Below are positions 23,431 through 31,282 of a DNA stretch of 64,000 bases, in pieces (the first letter of the stretch is position 1; each line of letters opens with the position of its first letter). This DNA comes from Mycobacterium sp. Root135. GTDB taxonomy: Bacteria > Actinomycetota > Actinomycetes > Mycobacteriales > Mycobacteriaceae. Position numbers and translations under genes: made by a program. The notes under the pieces are model-generated. The model did not search any database, was not told where the DNA came from, and was given only the letters and a program-made list of their open reading frames with translations. Location: positions 248,967-312,966 of the forward strand of contig NZ_LMEZ01000001.1 of assembly GCF_001426545.1 (NCBI RefSeq). The letters run 5' to 3'.

Positions 23431-24423
23431 CTAGCTGGGCTCGTCAGCCGCCTCGGGCTTCTTGTCCACCACGCGGGTCTTGTAGAGGCTCGCGGCGGTG
23501 GTGATGACGAGGGTCACGATGATGACGCCGAGGCTGGCCAGGGTTGGAATCTCCGGCACCGCGACGTGTTCGCCACCGTTGATGAAGGGCAGCTCGTTCT
23601 CGTGCAGGGCGTGCAGCACCAGCTTGACGCCGATGAAGGCCAGGATGAACGCCAAGCCCTGGGACAGGTACACGAGGCGCTTGAGCATGTCGCCGAGCAG
23701 GAAGTACAGCTGGCGCAGGCCCATCAGGGCGAACACGTTCGCGGTGAACACGATGTAGGGCTCCTTGGTGAGCCCGTAGATCGCGGGAATCGAGTCAAGC
23801 GCGAACAGCAGGTCGGTGGTGCCGAGCGCGACGATCACGAGGAACATCGGCGTCATCAGACGCTTGCCGTCCTCCTTGATCCACAGCTTGAGCCCGTCCC
23901 ACTTGTCGGTGAGCGTCAGGTGCTTGCGCGCGAACTTCACCACGCCGTTCTCGGCGTCGTCGTCGTGGTCGGTGTCGCGGACCAGCGTGATCGCGGTGTA
24001 GACCAGGAACGCGCCGAAGACGTAGAAGATCCAGGAGAACTGGTTGATCGCGACGGCGCCGAGCGCGATGAAGATGCCGCGGAAGATCAGCGCCAGGATG
24101 ATGCCGATCAGCAGTGCTTCCTGCTGATACTTCCTGGGCACCTTGAAGCTCGCCATGATGATCAGGAAGATGAACAGGTTGTCCACGGACAGGCTGTATT
24201 CGGTCAGCCAGCCGGCGAAGAACTCCACCCCGAACTGGGTGCCGTGGAAGTACGTGACCCAGACGCCGAACGCGATCGCCAGACCCACGTAGAAGCTAAG
24301 CGCGATCGCGCATTCCTTGAACGTCGGCTCATGGGGATTGCGGGCGATGAAGATGATGTCGAACAAGAGGACCGCCAGGGTCACGCCGAGCGTGACGATC
24401 CATTCGATTTGGGTGACCTGCAT
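23431..24423 (-). CDS. TerC-family membrane protein, probable Mn2+ exporter
   Basis: A 330-residue polytopic protein with about nine hydrophobic helices. The TerC signature is EYSLSVDNLFIFLIIM with the conserved Asp-Asn, and a second acidic-helix motif is TTDLLFALDSIPAIYG. A charged central loop (about residues 150-190, DTDHDDDAENG) is typical. TerC/Alx relatives export manganese or metallate exoenzymes. The 5' leader carries a strong candidate manganese riboswitch, which supports a Mn2+ function over tellurite resistance. The ribosome-binding site GGAGG lies 12 bases before ATG 24423, inside a hairpin. Confidence 0.9.
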   Translation of the reverse strand: MQVTQIEWIVTLGVTLAVLLFDIIFIARNPHEPTFKECAIALSFYVGLAIAFGVWVTYFHGTQFGVEFFAGWLTEYSLSVDNLFIFLIIMASFKVPRKYQQEALLIGIILALIFRGIFIALGAVAINQFSWIFYVFGAFLVYTAITLVRDTDHDDDAENGVVKFARKHLTLTDKWDGLKLWIKEDGKRLMTPMFLVIVALGTTDLLFALDSIPAIYGLTKEPYIVFTANVFALMGLRQLYFLLGDMLKRLVYLSQGLAFILAFIGVKLVLHALHENELPFINGGEHVAVPEIPTLASLGVIIVTLVITTAASLYKTRVVDKKPEAADEPS

Positions 24424-24570
24424 GGGCTGAGACTGCCTCCGGACGTAGTTCTACGGCCGAGGTCTCTGCCACCGCACACCTGGTGCGATCCACGGCACCG
24501 GCTGCCCAGCTTTGGACAACGTGATGACGACACCGTAGCGAAGGAATACTCCCCTCGCGTGTCAGTCTGT
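24424..24570 (-). ncRNA. Candidate yybP-ykoY manganese riboswitch in the terC leader
   Basis: Read on the minus strand, the leader contains GGGGAGTA (24554-24547), the nearly invariant L1 element of yybP-ykoY aptamers, followed about 80 nt later by GAGACCTC (24466-24459), the conserved 3' closing element. Just after it, CCTCGGCCGTAG can pair with CTACGTCCGGAGG (about 24462-24436), a hairpin that covers the GGAGG Shine-Dalgarno at 24440-24436. The CCTC of the conserved GAGACCTC would be used either by the aptamer or by this hairpin. That is the expected logic of a translational ON switch with Mn2+. The class is known upstream of alx/terC genes; the exact fold here is inferred. Confidence 0.8.
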
Positions 24571-24593
24571 CAGACGACTGTCAGGACGGGAAA

Positions 24594-24833
24594 TCAGCCG
24601 CGCGTGTCGACCGGTGTGGACTTCCGAAGCGCCTTGTCCGCACGGGCGGACGAATCCGTGATCGCGAGGGCGATCAGAACGTCCGCCGCGGTGATGAAGA
24701 GCCCCATCCAGTACAGCCACCGCGAGTCCTGCTCGGGCTGAATGGAGAAGTACACGATCAGGAAGATCGGGCCGACGATGCCGCAAAGGAACACGAACGC
24801 CTGAATCTTGACGTACGCGATGAACGTCTCCAC
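24594..24833 (-). CDS. Small two-helix membrane protein, unknown function
   Basis: A 79-residue protein with two hydrophobic helices (IQAFVFLCGIVGPIFLIVYF and WMGLFITAADVLIALAI). GTG 24833 is chosen because a strong GGGGAGGGAG ribosome-binding site lies nine bases upstream. A longer reading from GTG 24860 would place that site inside the gene. It is on the same strand as terC, upstream of the riboswitch, and may be read through into it. No family is recognised. Confidence 0.6.
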   Translation of the reverse strand: METFIAYVKIQAFVFLCGIVGPIFLIVYFSIQPEQDSRWLYWMGLFITAADVLIALAITDSSARADKALRKSTPVDTRG

Positions 24834-24910
24834 CTGGTGATCTCCCTCCCCGCGCCGCACCGCGAACCATTCTCCCGCGCCCGTGGCTGGAATGGCCCTA
24901 CATTGAGCCC

Positions 24911-25318
24911 GTGATCCTGGACTTGCTCAGCCCCGGCGTCGAAATCGGTCTCGTCACCACGAACGTCGAGGCGATGGTCGAATTCTACGAAGGGTTCCTC
25001 GGTCTGGAACCCCAGGGCGAGATCGACTTCACCGACGGAACTCAACGGCGATACACCCTCGGCGGAAGCGTCATCAAGCTCGTCACCTACAACACGCCAC
25101 CACCCCTGCCCGCGGCTGCGGGTGGCGGTCGGGCGCAGGCCGGGCTCAGATACTTCACCGTCGGCGTGCGCAACCTTCGGGATCTCGCCGCGAAGGTGGA
25201 GGCCGCCGGCTACGAGATCGTCGAGGCGCCGACCGAATTCGTTCCGGTGCCGGGGATGGGCTGGATGTTCATCGCCGACCCGGACGGAAACTCCATCGAA
25301 TTCTTCGGCACGCTCTGA
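24911..25318 (+). CDS. Glyoxalase/VOC-superfamily protein
   Basis: A 135-residue protein with one VOC module built of two beta-alpha-beta-beta-beta units. The family pattern is LVTTNVEAMVEFYEGFLGLEP at the start and FIADPDGNSIEFFGTL at the end, the latter holding the typical metal-binding Glu. A Pro/Ala/Gly loop (TPPPLPAAAGGGRAQ) interrupts the middle. It could be a lactoylglutathione-lyase-like isomerase, dioxygenase or resistance protein; the reaction is not decidable. The start is GTG 24911. Confidence 0.8.
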   Translation: MILDLLSPGVEIGLVTTNVEAMVEFYEGFLGLEPQGEIDFTDGTQRRYTLGGSVIKLVTYNTPPPLPAAAGGGRAQAGLRYFTVGVRNLRDLAAKVEAAGYEIVEAPTEFVPVPGMGWMFIADPDGNSIEFFGTL

Positions 25319-25351
25319 TCCGATGTTCGCGATGACCGTCGCGTAGCCGTC

Positions 25352-26098
25352 TCAGGCCGGCACCACGACGATGAGCTCGTTGCCCGTGCGCTCGACGCGC
25401 ATGCCTGCGCGACGGGCCAAGGTGGCCACCGCCGCCGCGTCGCCCGGTTCGGCCCTGCTGGACGCCAGCACCCGAGCCAACCTGCCCTTGTGCGCCTTGT
25501 TGAAGTGGCTGACGACGGTCCGCCGCCCGTCGGCGTGCTCGGCGACCACGTCGACGTCGACCGCGCCCGGCAACCTGCCCAATGCGGCATAGGAGCCCGA
25601 CCTCAAGTCGACGACCAGCTCGTCCTGCGCCAGTCGGGCCAACACGGGTTCCAGGACGGGCCGCCACCTGGCCGCCAGCGTCGCGCCGCTGGGCAGCTTC
25701 GAGCCCGCTGACAACCGGTAGGCGGGGACGGCGTCGCCCGCGCGGACGAGTCCGAACAGTGCCGAGCCGACGGCGAGGCGCGACCGGGCCCGCGAAGCGG
25801 CTGCGCCACTGAGGGATTCGATGTCGAGGGCGTCGTAGAGGACCCCGGTGTACCGCTCGACGGCCGGCATGGTCGGTGCGCTCCGAAGTGCGGCGTTGCG
25901 GTCGATCTCACTGTCCTGGGAGGCGGAGATCCCGAGTGCACGACGGGCCGCGGGGCGGTCGGCGGCCAGGTCGACCAGTTCGTCGACCAGCGCGGCACGA
26001 AGGGAGCCCAACTCCGGTGAGCTCAGCGAATCCAGGTGCAGCGGCGGGCCGTCGCCTCCGTCCCGTTTGGTCTCCGACGGCGGCAGCAGCACGATCAC
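25352..26098 (-). CDS. yaaA: YaaA/DUF328 peroxide-stress protein
   Basis: A 248-residue protein with the YaaA hallmarks LLPPSETK at the N-terminus and VSHFNKAHKGRLAR near residue 200. In E. coli YaaA lowers free intracellular iron during H2O2 stress and binds DNA. GTG 26098 is the likely start; the frame is open into the upstream gene but the family begins at VIVLLPPSETK. It is separated from the upstream phosphodiesterase gene by 10 bp and likely shares its transcript. Confidence 0.85.
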   Translation of the reverse strand: MIVLLPPSETKRDGGDGPPLHLDSLSSPELGSLRAALVDELVDLAADRPAARRALGISASQDSEIDRNAALRSAPTMPAVERYTGVLYDALDIESLSGAAASRARSRLAVGSALFGLVRAGDAVPAYRLSAGSKLPSGATLAARWRPVLEPVLARLAQDELVVDLRSGSYAALGRLPGAVDVDVVAEHADGRRTVVSHFNKAHKGRLARVLASSRAEPGDAAAVATLARRAGMRVERTGNELIVVVPA

Positions 26099-26108
26099 GG
26101 CGACGAGA

Positions 26109-27245
26109 CTAGCCGTACGCCAGCAGCAGGGGGACACGCTGCTCGGCGGCGGTCAGCGAGCCGTGGTGTCCGATGAGCCCCGATTCGACGGGCTCCACGG
26201 TGCGGCGCACCATCACCGCGGAGTCGCGGGCCGCCGCCACCACGTCGCCGATGCGCTCCAGCACGCGATCGGCGACGCGCTCGCCGAACCAGCCTGCGGC
26301 GATCGCCTCGTCCCGGGACACCACCCAGGCGCGGTCGCCAAGGGTCTCCCGCCAGGCCGCGAGGACCGCGTCCGCGGCGCCGTCGACGGTGTAGACGTGC
26401 CTGGCGCGCGCTTCCCCTCCGACGGCGCTCACACCGGCGAGCAACGCCTCGTTCCCGTCGAGGTCCACCCGGTCGTCGTCGCCAACGGCGACCATCCCGT
26501 GGTCCGCGACGACGGCCAACACCCCGCCGGGCGGCAGGCTTTCGACGACCGATTCGACCAGTCGGTCGACCTGACGCAGCTGCATCCGCCATGGCAGGGA
26601 ACCGGGGCCGTGCAGGTGGCCGATGAGGTCGAGGTCGCCGTGGTAGCCGTAGCAAAAGCCGCCGGCGGCGACGGCGTGCTGCACGCCCGCGGCCAGATCA
26701 CCGAGCCCCTGCACGCCGACGTAGCGGCCACCCCGCAGCACCGCGCGGGTCAACCCGGAATCGGCGAACTGCGCGTTGGACACCACGCTCACCGCGAAAC
26801 CCGTCGCCGCGGCCCGCTCGAACGTCGTCGGGAGTGGTTGGACCCGCTCGGGTGGCTGCGCGTCGCGCAGATCCTCACCCCACGGGTGCCTGCGCCACTG
26901 CAGTGCGTTGACCACGCCGGCGTCACCCAGCCGGAAGGTGTAGCCGACCATGCCGTGTTCGCCGCTGCGGCATCCGGTGCCGACCGCCGCCAGCCCGGCC
27001 GCCGTCGTCGCAGGGAAGCCGACGCTCAGCGTCTGCCCGCGGAGCCCGGCCAGGACGGGCGCGTCGGTGGCATGGGCGTCGAGCAACTCCGCGCCGAGCC
27101 CGTCGATCAACAACACGCACGCCCCGGAAAGGCCATCGCGCAGCGGAATTCGACGATCGAAGTCGGGCGCGCCAAGCGCCGAGAGCACCGAGGGGACGAC
27201 GTCGGCGAGGTGGGGGAGACCGGGGTCCGGGCGCGGTATGTCCAC
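26109..27245 (-). CDS. Alkaline-phosphatase-superfamily phosphodiesterase/nucleotide pyrophosphatase
   Basis: A protein of about 378 residues. Metal-site motifs of type I phosphodiesterases are visible in order: VLLIDGLGAELL (first Asp), the nucleophilic Thr in GFPATTAAGLAAVGTGC, DLDLIGHLHGPGS (Asp/His), VVADHGMV (Asp/His) and IGHHGSL (His). This predicts hydrolysis of phosphodiester or pyrophosphate bonds with two Zn ions. No clear signal peptide is present. The GTG at 27245 is preferred because ATG 27311 would overlap the divergent VanY start; GTG 27263 is another option. It lies just upstream of yaaA. Confidence 0.8.
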   Translation of the reverse strand: MDIPRPDPGLPHLADVVPSVLSALGAPDFDRRIPLRDGLSGACVLLIDGLGAELLDAHATDAPVLAGLRGQTLSVGFPATTAAGLAAVGTGCRSGEHGMVGYTFRLGDAGVVNALQWRRHPWGEDLRDAQPPERVQPLPTTFERAAATGFAVSVVSNAQFADSGLTRAVLRGGRYVGVQGLGDLAAGVQHAVAAGGFCYGYHGDLDLIGHLHGPGSLPWRMQLRQVDRLVESVVESLPPGGVLAVVADHGMVAVGDDDRVDLDGNEALLAGVSAVGGEARARHVYTVDGAADAVLAAWRETLGDRAWVVSRDEAIAAGWFGERVADRVLERIGDVVAAARDSAVMVRRTVEPVESGLIGHHGSLTAAEQRVPLLLAYG

Positions 27246-27309
27246 GACGTCAGAGCCTGCCACAGGCGCCGGGGCGAGAGTTGCCGTCCACGACGAATAC
27301 GCTCTTCCC

Positions 27310-27897
27310 ATGCGTCAGGGGGTGAGCGGATCGGTGGTGACTGCCGTCGGGCTGAGCGCCATGCTGATGAGTTGCAGCACCGCGGCACCACAGACCGCCG
27401 CACCGCCGCCTGGGCCTGCCGTCGCCGTCGAACCGCTGTCGATCGGCACCGGAGCAGTCGACACGACGGGTGGATCGATTCCCGACGGCCAGCTGATCTC
27501 ACCGTTCGACGTGAAGAACCCCGCCGTCGAATTTCTCGAGCCGTTGCTTCTCACGGCGATTCAGGATGCCGCCACGGCCGCTGCGGCCGAGGGCGTCGAC
27601 GTGCAGCTCACCTCGGGCTGGCGGTCCAAGGGCTTCCAGCAGCGGCTGTTCGACCAGGCCGTGACCACCTACGGCAACGCCGACCTGGCGGCGCAGTTCG
27701 TGGCGTCGCCGGAGAAGTCGATGCACGTGTTCGGCAAGGCGGTCGACGTCGGCCCCGTCGTCGCCGACCAGTGGATGATCGCCAACGGCTCGCGGTTCGG
27801 GCTGTGCCAGATCTACGCCAACGAGATCTGGCACTTCGAGCTCGCCGTGGACGCCTCGGGCACCTGCCCGCCGTTGCGGCCCAACGCCGCCGGGTAG
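27310..27897 (+). CDS. VanY-like D,D-carboxypeptidase lipoprotein (peptidase M15B)
   Basis: A 195-residue predicted lipoprotein. A short signal ends in a lipobox LMSC (Cys near residue 22) followed by an Ala/Pro-rich linker. The M15B zinc-site motifs are present: SGWRSKGFQQ, SMHVFGKAVDVG (His and Asp ligands) and EIWHFEL (second His). It should trim the terminal D-Ala of peptidoglycan stem peptides at the outer face of the membrane. ATG 27310 gives a complete lipoprotein signal. Confidence 0.85.
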   Translation: MRQGVSGSVVTAVGLSAMLMSCSTAAPQTAAPPPGPAVAVEPLSIGTGAVDTTGGSIPDGQLISPFDVKNPAVEFLEPLLLTAIQDAATAAAAEGVDVQLTSGWRSKGFQQRLFDQAVTTYGNADLAAQFVASPEKSMHVFGKAVDVGPVVADQWMIANGSRFGLCQIYANEIWHFELAVDASGTCPPLRPNAAG

Positions 27898-27903
27898 GCA
27901 GGA

Positions 27904-27961
27904 CCTTCCCCCGTCGCTTCGCTCGCCTCAGCCTTCCCCCCGTCGCTTCGCTCGCCCTCAG
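27904..27961. repeat. Tandem duplication (28/30 bp) between convergent genes
   Basis: ccttcccccgtcgcttcgct... (27904-27931) is repeated immediately as the near-identical 27932-27961; the copies differ by two inserted C residues. The second copy runs into the stop codon of the Rieske gene. Each copy carries cgcttcgctcgcc, and no stable terminator hairpin is evident. Confidence 0.8.
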
Positions 27962-28389
27962 CCGGCCACGATCGACTCGCCCTGTACGGTGACGGCCTTC
28001 GTCTCCAGCGGTTTCTTCGCCGGGCCCTGGGCGACCGTGCCGTCGAGGTTGAACTCACTCTTGTGACACGGACAGATGATCTTTCCGTCGGTGATCGCGT
28101 TGACGTTGCAGCCGGCGTGTGGGCAGACCGTGGAGAAGCCCTTGAAGACGCCCGTCGTCGGTTGGGTGATCACCGTGTCGCCGACGATGACACCCGAGCC
28201 GACCGGCACGTCGACCGTCTTCGTCAGGGCGCCCGACGCCGGTGCGCTCGCCGGAGCCGCGGCCGAGGACGCTGATTCCGGAGCTGGTGACTTGTCGCTG
28301 GAGCTACAGGCCGCAGCGGCGGTGGCCAGTGCACCGAGGCCGGCGCCGACGATGACCGCTCTGCGCGGTGGACGAACGTGTTCGAGCAT
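27958..28389 (-). CDS. Rieske [2Fe-2S] lipoprotein
   Basis: A 143-residue exported Rieske protein. The N-terminus has PPRR followed by a hydrophobic stretch and the lipobox AAAC, giving a Tat-like lipoprotein signal. A Ser/Ala/Pro linker spans about residues 28-52. Cluster ligands are in CPHAGCNV and CPCHKSEF (CxH and CxxH). It is likely a stand-alone electron carrier at the membrane surface, not a bc1 subunit, because it lacks the long transmembrane part and qcr neighbours. It is divergent from the acyltransferase gene. Confidence 0.9.
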   Translation of the reverse strand: MLEHVRPPRRAVIVGAGLGALATAAAACSSSDKSPAPESASSAAAPASAPASGALTKTVDVPVGSGVIVGDTVITQPTTGVFKGFSTVCPHAGCNVNAITDGKIICPCHKSEFNLDGTVAQGPAKKPLETKAVTVQGESIVAG

Positions 28390-28615
28390 GACGAGGGAAT
28401 CCTCCAGGGTGGGAGCCGGGGCCCTGCGGGGCTGCGCAGAGTCCTGACCGAATTGTGGCCCCCGAAGCTGGCAGCCGACGCGGAACCGGAAAGTGGCGCC
28501 TCGTCACAGCGATCGCACAGCGTTGCGGACATGCCTCCGCCAAGGTCGCGCTGTTACCCTGCCAGGAGCCGACAGCAGGTTCGGAGACCGCACGGCAGCT
28601 GACGCAACGGCGCGG

Positions 28616-29929
28616 ATGACACGCGAACCGACCGGCCCGAATAACGGAAAGAGTGTTGTGCGCACCGGAGAAATCAAGGCCTTGTCCGGCCTGCGCATCG
28701 TTGCCGCCCTCTGGGTGGTGCTGTTCCACTTCCGGCCCCTGCTGCAGATGGCGTCGCCCCCGCTCTACGACTCGCTCAAGCCGATCCTGGACTGCGGCGC
28801 CCAGGGCGTCGACCTCTTCTTCATTCTCAGCGGCTTCGTCCTGACCTGGAACTATCTGGAGCGGATGGGTGACAAGTGGTCGACGAAGGCCACCATGCAC
28901 TTCCTGTGGCTGCGGCTGGCGAGGGTGTGGCCGCTGTACCTGGTGACGATGCACCTCGCGGCGCTGTGGATCATCTTCACGCTCCTCTACGGTGACTTCC
29001 CGTCGCCGGAGGCGGCCTCCCTGACCGCGATGAACTACCTGCGCCAGCTGGTCATGGTGCAGTTGTGGGTCCAGCCGTTCTTCGACTTCTCCAGCTGGGA
29101 CGGCCCGGCGTGGTCGATCAGCGCGGAGTGGTTGGCGTACCTGCTGTTCGGGTTGCTGGTGCTGGTGATCTTCCGGATCGCGCGGGCGACGAGCGTGCGG
29201 GGTCTGCTGCTGCTTGCCTTCGCCGCCACGCTGCCGCCGCTGATGCTCCTGGTCGGGTCGGGTGGACAGTTCTACACGCCGTGGAGCTGGCTGCCGCGCA
29301 TCGTCCTTCAGTTCACCGCGGGCGCGCTGGCGTGCGCAGCCGTGCGAAAGATGAGACCAACCGACCGGGCCCGCAGCGGCGCCGGCGTCGCGTCGGTGGT
29401 CCTGCTGGCCGCCATCGTCGGGGCCCTCTACTGGTTCGACGGCCATCCGGTGCCCAACATCCGCGACGACTTCGGCCTCGTCGACGTGCTGTTCCTGCCG
29501 CTGGTGGTCACTCTGTCCATCGGTTCTGGCACGCTGCCTGCGCTCCTGTCGACCAGGCTGATGGTCTACGGCGGGCAGGTCTCGTTCGGGCTGTACATGG
29601 TTCACGAACTGGTCCACACCGCCTGGCTGTGGATCATGGCGCAATACAAGATCACGATGGAGCCCAGCATCGGCGCGAAGCTCGTCTTCGCGGGCCTGAT
29701 CCTGGTCGCGGCGATCCTGGCGGTTCTGCTGTTCCACTTCGTTGAGGAGCCCGCCCGGATGTGGATGCGCAGGATGGTCGGTGAGCGCAGACCGCCGGTG
29801 GACCTCGAGCACACGCCGCAGGCCGATTCGCCCGATCCCGATCCCCCCGAGCCGGAAGCCCCCGAGCCCCCGTTGATTCGGGGCCCACTCGAGGATCGCA
29901 CCACGACACTCCGAGTCCAGGCGGGTTGA
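28616..29929 (+). CDS. Acyltransferase-3 family membrane O-acyltransferase
   Basis: A protein of about 437 residues with ten or so transmembrane helices. The family motif R/K-x10-H is seen as LSGLRIVAALWVVLFHFRP, followed by GVDLFFILSGFVLTWNY. These proteins move an acyl group from acyl-CoA across the membrane onto surface glycans or lipids. The C-terminal tail is Pro/Glu/Asp rich (SPDPDPPEPEAPEPP). ATG 28616 is used; GTG 28658 has a better ribosome-binding site (GGAAAGAG). The stop overlaps the next gene's ATG (TGATG), so the two are translationally coupled. Confidence 0.85.
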   Translation: MTREPTGPNNGKSVVRTGEIKALSGLRIVAALWVVLFHFRPLLQMASPPLYDSLKPILDCGAQGVDLFFILSGFVLTWNYLERMGDKWSTKATMHFLWLRLARVWPLYLVTMHLAALWIIFTLLYGDFPSPEAASLTAMNYLRQLVMVQLWVQPFFDFSSWDGPAWSISAEWLAYLLFGLLVLVIFRIARATSVRGLLLLAFAATLPPLMLLVGSGGQFYTPWSWLPRIVLQFTAGALACAAVRKMRPTDRARSGAGVASVVLLAAIVGALYWFDGHPVPNIRDDFGLVDVLFLPLVVTLSIGSGTLPALLSTRLMVYGGQVSFGLYMVHELVHTAWLWIMAQYKITMEPSIGAKLVFAGLILVAAILAVLLFHFVEEPARMWMRRMVGERRPPVDLEHTPQADSPDPDPPEPEAPEPPLIRGPLEDRTTTLRVQAG

Positions 29930-30636
29930 TGCAGGTCTTAGCTAGTCGGTTGGTCACGTTCGTCCTGTCGGTGACCCTGCTCGTCGGGGTGCTGCTGAAC
30001 GCCCCGTCGGTCCGCACGACGCCCTACGACGCCACGACGGCGGGGACGCCGGTGATGCGGGTCGCGGTCATCGGCGATTCGTACACCAACGGCACCGCCA
30101 TCGGCGGCCAGGGCCCCAATGCGTGGCCCGTGCTCGCCTGGAAGACGTTGGCGCGCAGGGGCATGCAGGTCAACGCCGACGTCGCGGCCGAGGGCCGGGC
30201 CGGTTACGGCGTCCGAGGCGATCAGGGCAACCTGTTCGTCGACCTCACCCCGCGGGCCGTGAAGCCCGACGACTCGGTCGTGGTGTTCTACGGGTCCCGC
30301 AACGATCAGGGTGTCGACCCGAACGCACTCAACGGCCAGGTCTTCAGCTCGCTCTCGCTGGCCCGCAACATCGCGCCGACCGCCCGGCTGCTGGTGATCG
30401 GGCCGCCGTGGCCGACGGCGGACGTGCCGCCCGCGGTACTGCAGATCCGCGACATCCTGTCGTTCCAGTCGATGCTCGCGGGTGCGACGTTCATCGATCC
30501 GATCGCCGAGCGGTGGTTCGTGGACCGGCCGGATCTCATCGGACCGGACGGCGTCCATCCGACCAATGCCGGACATGCCTACATGGCCGACAAGATCGCG
30601 CCGCTGATCGGTGACCAGCTGCCCCGCCGGGTCTGA
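29929..30636 (+). CDS. Exported SGNH-family hydrolase/acetyltransferase-like protein
   Basis: A 235-residue protein with an N-terminal signal sequence (about residues 1-25) and an SGNH fold. Block I is VAVIGDSYTNG with nucleophile S51, the Gly block is GRAGYGV, the Asn block is GSRND, and block V is DGVHPTN with D207 and H210. Together with the coupled upstream AT3 membrane protein it forms a split version of OafA-like AT3-SGNH fusions, in which the SGNH part completes transfer of the acyl group to the acceptor. Mycobacteria have a comparable gene pair (Rv0517-Rv0518 type). Its stop codon abuts the convergent upp stop. Confidence 0.85.
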   Translation: MQVLASRLVTFVLSVTLLVGVLLNAPSVRTTPYDATTAGTPVMRVAVIGDSYTNGTAIGGQGPNAWPVLAWKTLARRGMQVNADVAAEGRAGYGVRGDQGNLFVDLTPRAVKPDDSVVVFYGSRNDQGVDPNALNGQVFSSLSLARNIAPTARLLVIGPPWPTADVPPAVLQIRDILSFQSMLAGATFIDPIAERWFVDRPDLIGPDGVHPTNAGHAYMADKIAPLIGDQLPRRV

Positions 30637-31266
30637 CTACTTGGTGCCGAAGATGCGGTCACCCGCGTCTCCGAGCCCCGGCAGTATGTACCCGTGCTCG
30701 TCGAGTTGGCGGTCGACGGCGGCGGTGTAGATCGGGACGTCGGGATGTGCCTCCTGCATGGCGGCCACCCCCTCCGGGCAGGTCAGCAGGCAAACGAACT
30801 TGATCGACTTCGGCGCGCATTCCTTGAGACGGTCGACCGCGGCGATTGCCGAATTGCCCGTGGCGAGCATGGGGTCGACGATCACGACGTCACGCTCCTC
30901 GAGGTCTCCCGGCATCTTGAAGTAGTACTCGACGGCCACCAGCGTCTTGGGGTCGCGGTAGAGGCCGATGTGTCCGACGCGCGCACCGGGCACGACGCTG
31001 AGCATGCCGTCGAGGATGCCGGTGCCCGCCCGAAGGATCGAGACGAAGACCAGCTTCTTGCCGTCGATGACCCGGCCGGTCATCGTCTCCAGCGGCGTTT
31101 CGATCTCGATGTCGTGCAGCGGGATGTCCCGAAGTACCTCGTAGGCCACCAGCGCAGCGATCTCGTTGACCAGTTGACGAAAGGTCTTGGTGGAGGAGTC
31201 CTTTCGGCGCAACAATGTCAGCTTGTGCTGGACCAGCGGGTGGTCGACCAGGTGTAGCGACGTCAT
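30637..31266 (-). CDS. upp: Uracil phosphoribosyltransferase
   Basis: A protein of about 209 residues that converts uracil and PRPP to UMP. The PRPP loop is [14 protein letters not shown], and the uracil-binding end is [20 protein letters not shown] 31266 gives the usual family length; ATG 31278 is four codons earlier. It is the third gene of a same-strand run URC1-URC4-upp separated by 4-bp overlap and about 16 bp. In the URC pathway UPRTase activity (URC6 in yeast) is required, so this gene may serve catabolism as well as salvage. Confidence 0.93.
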   Translation of the reverse strand: MTSLHLVDHPLVQHKLTLLRRKDSSTKTFRQLVNEIAALVAYEVLRDIPLHDIEIETPLETMTGRVIDGKKLVFVSILRAGTGILDGMLSVVPGARVGHIGLYRDPKTLVAVEYYFKMPGDLEERDVVIVDPMLATGNSAIAAVDRLKECAPKSIKFVCLLTCPEGVAAMQEAHPDVPIYTAAVDRQLDEHGYILPGLGDAGDRIFGTK

Positions 31267-31282
31267 GTGCGAACTCATTCCC

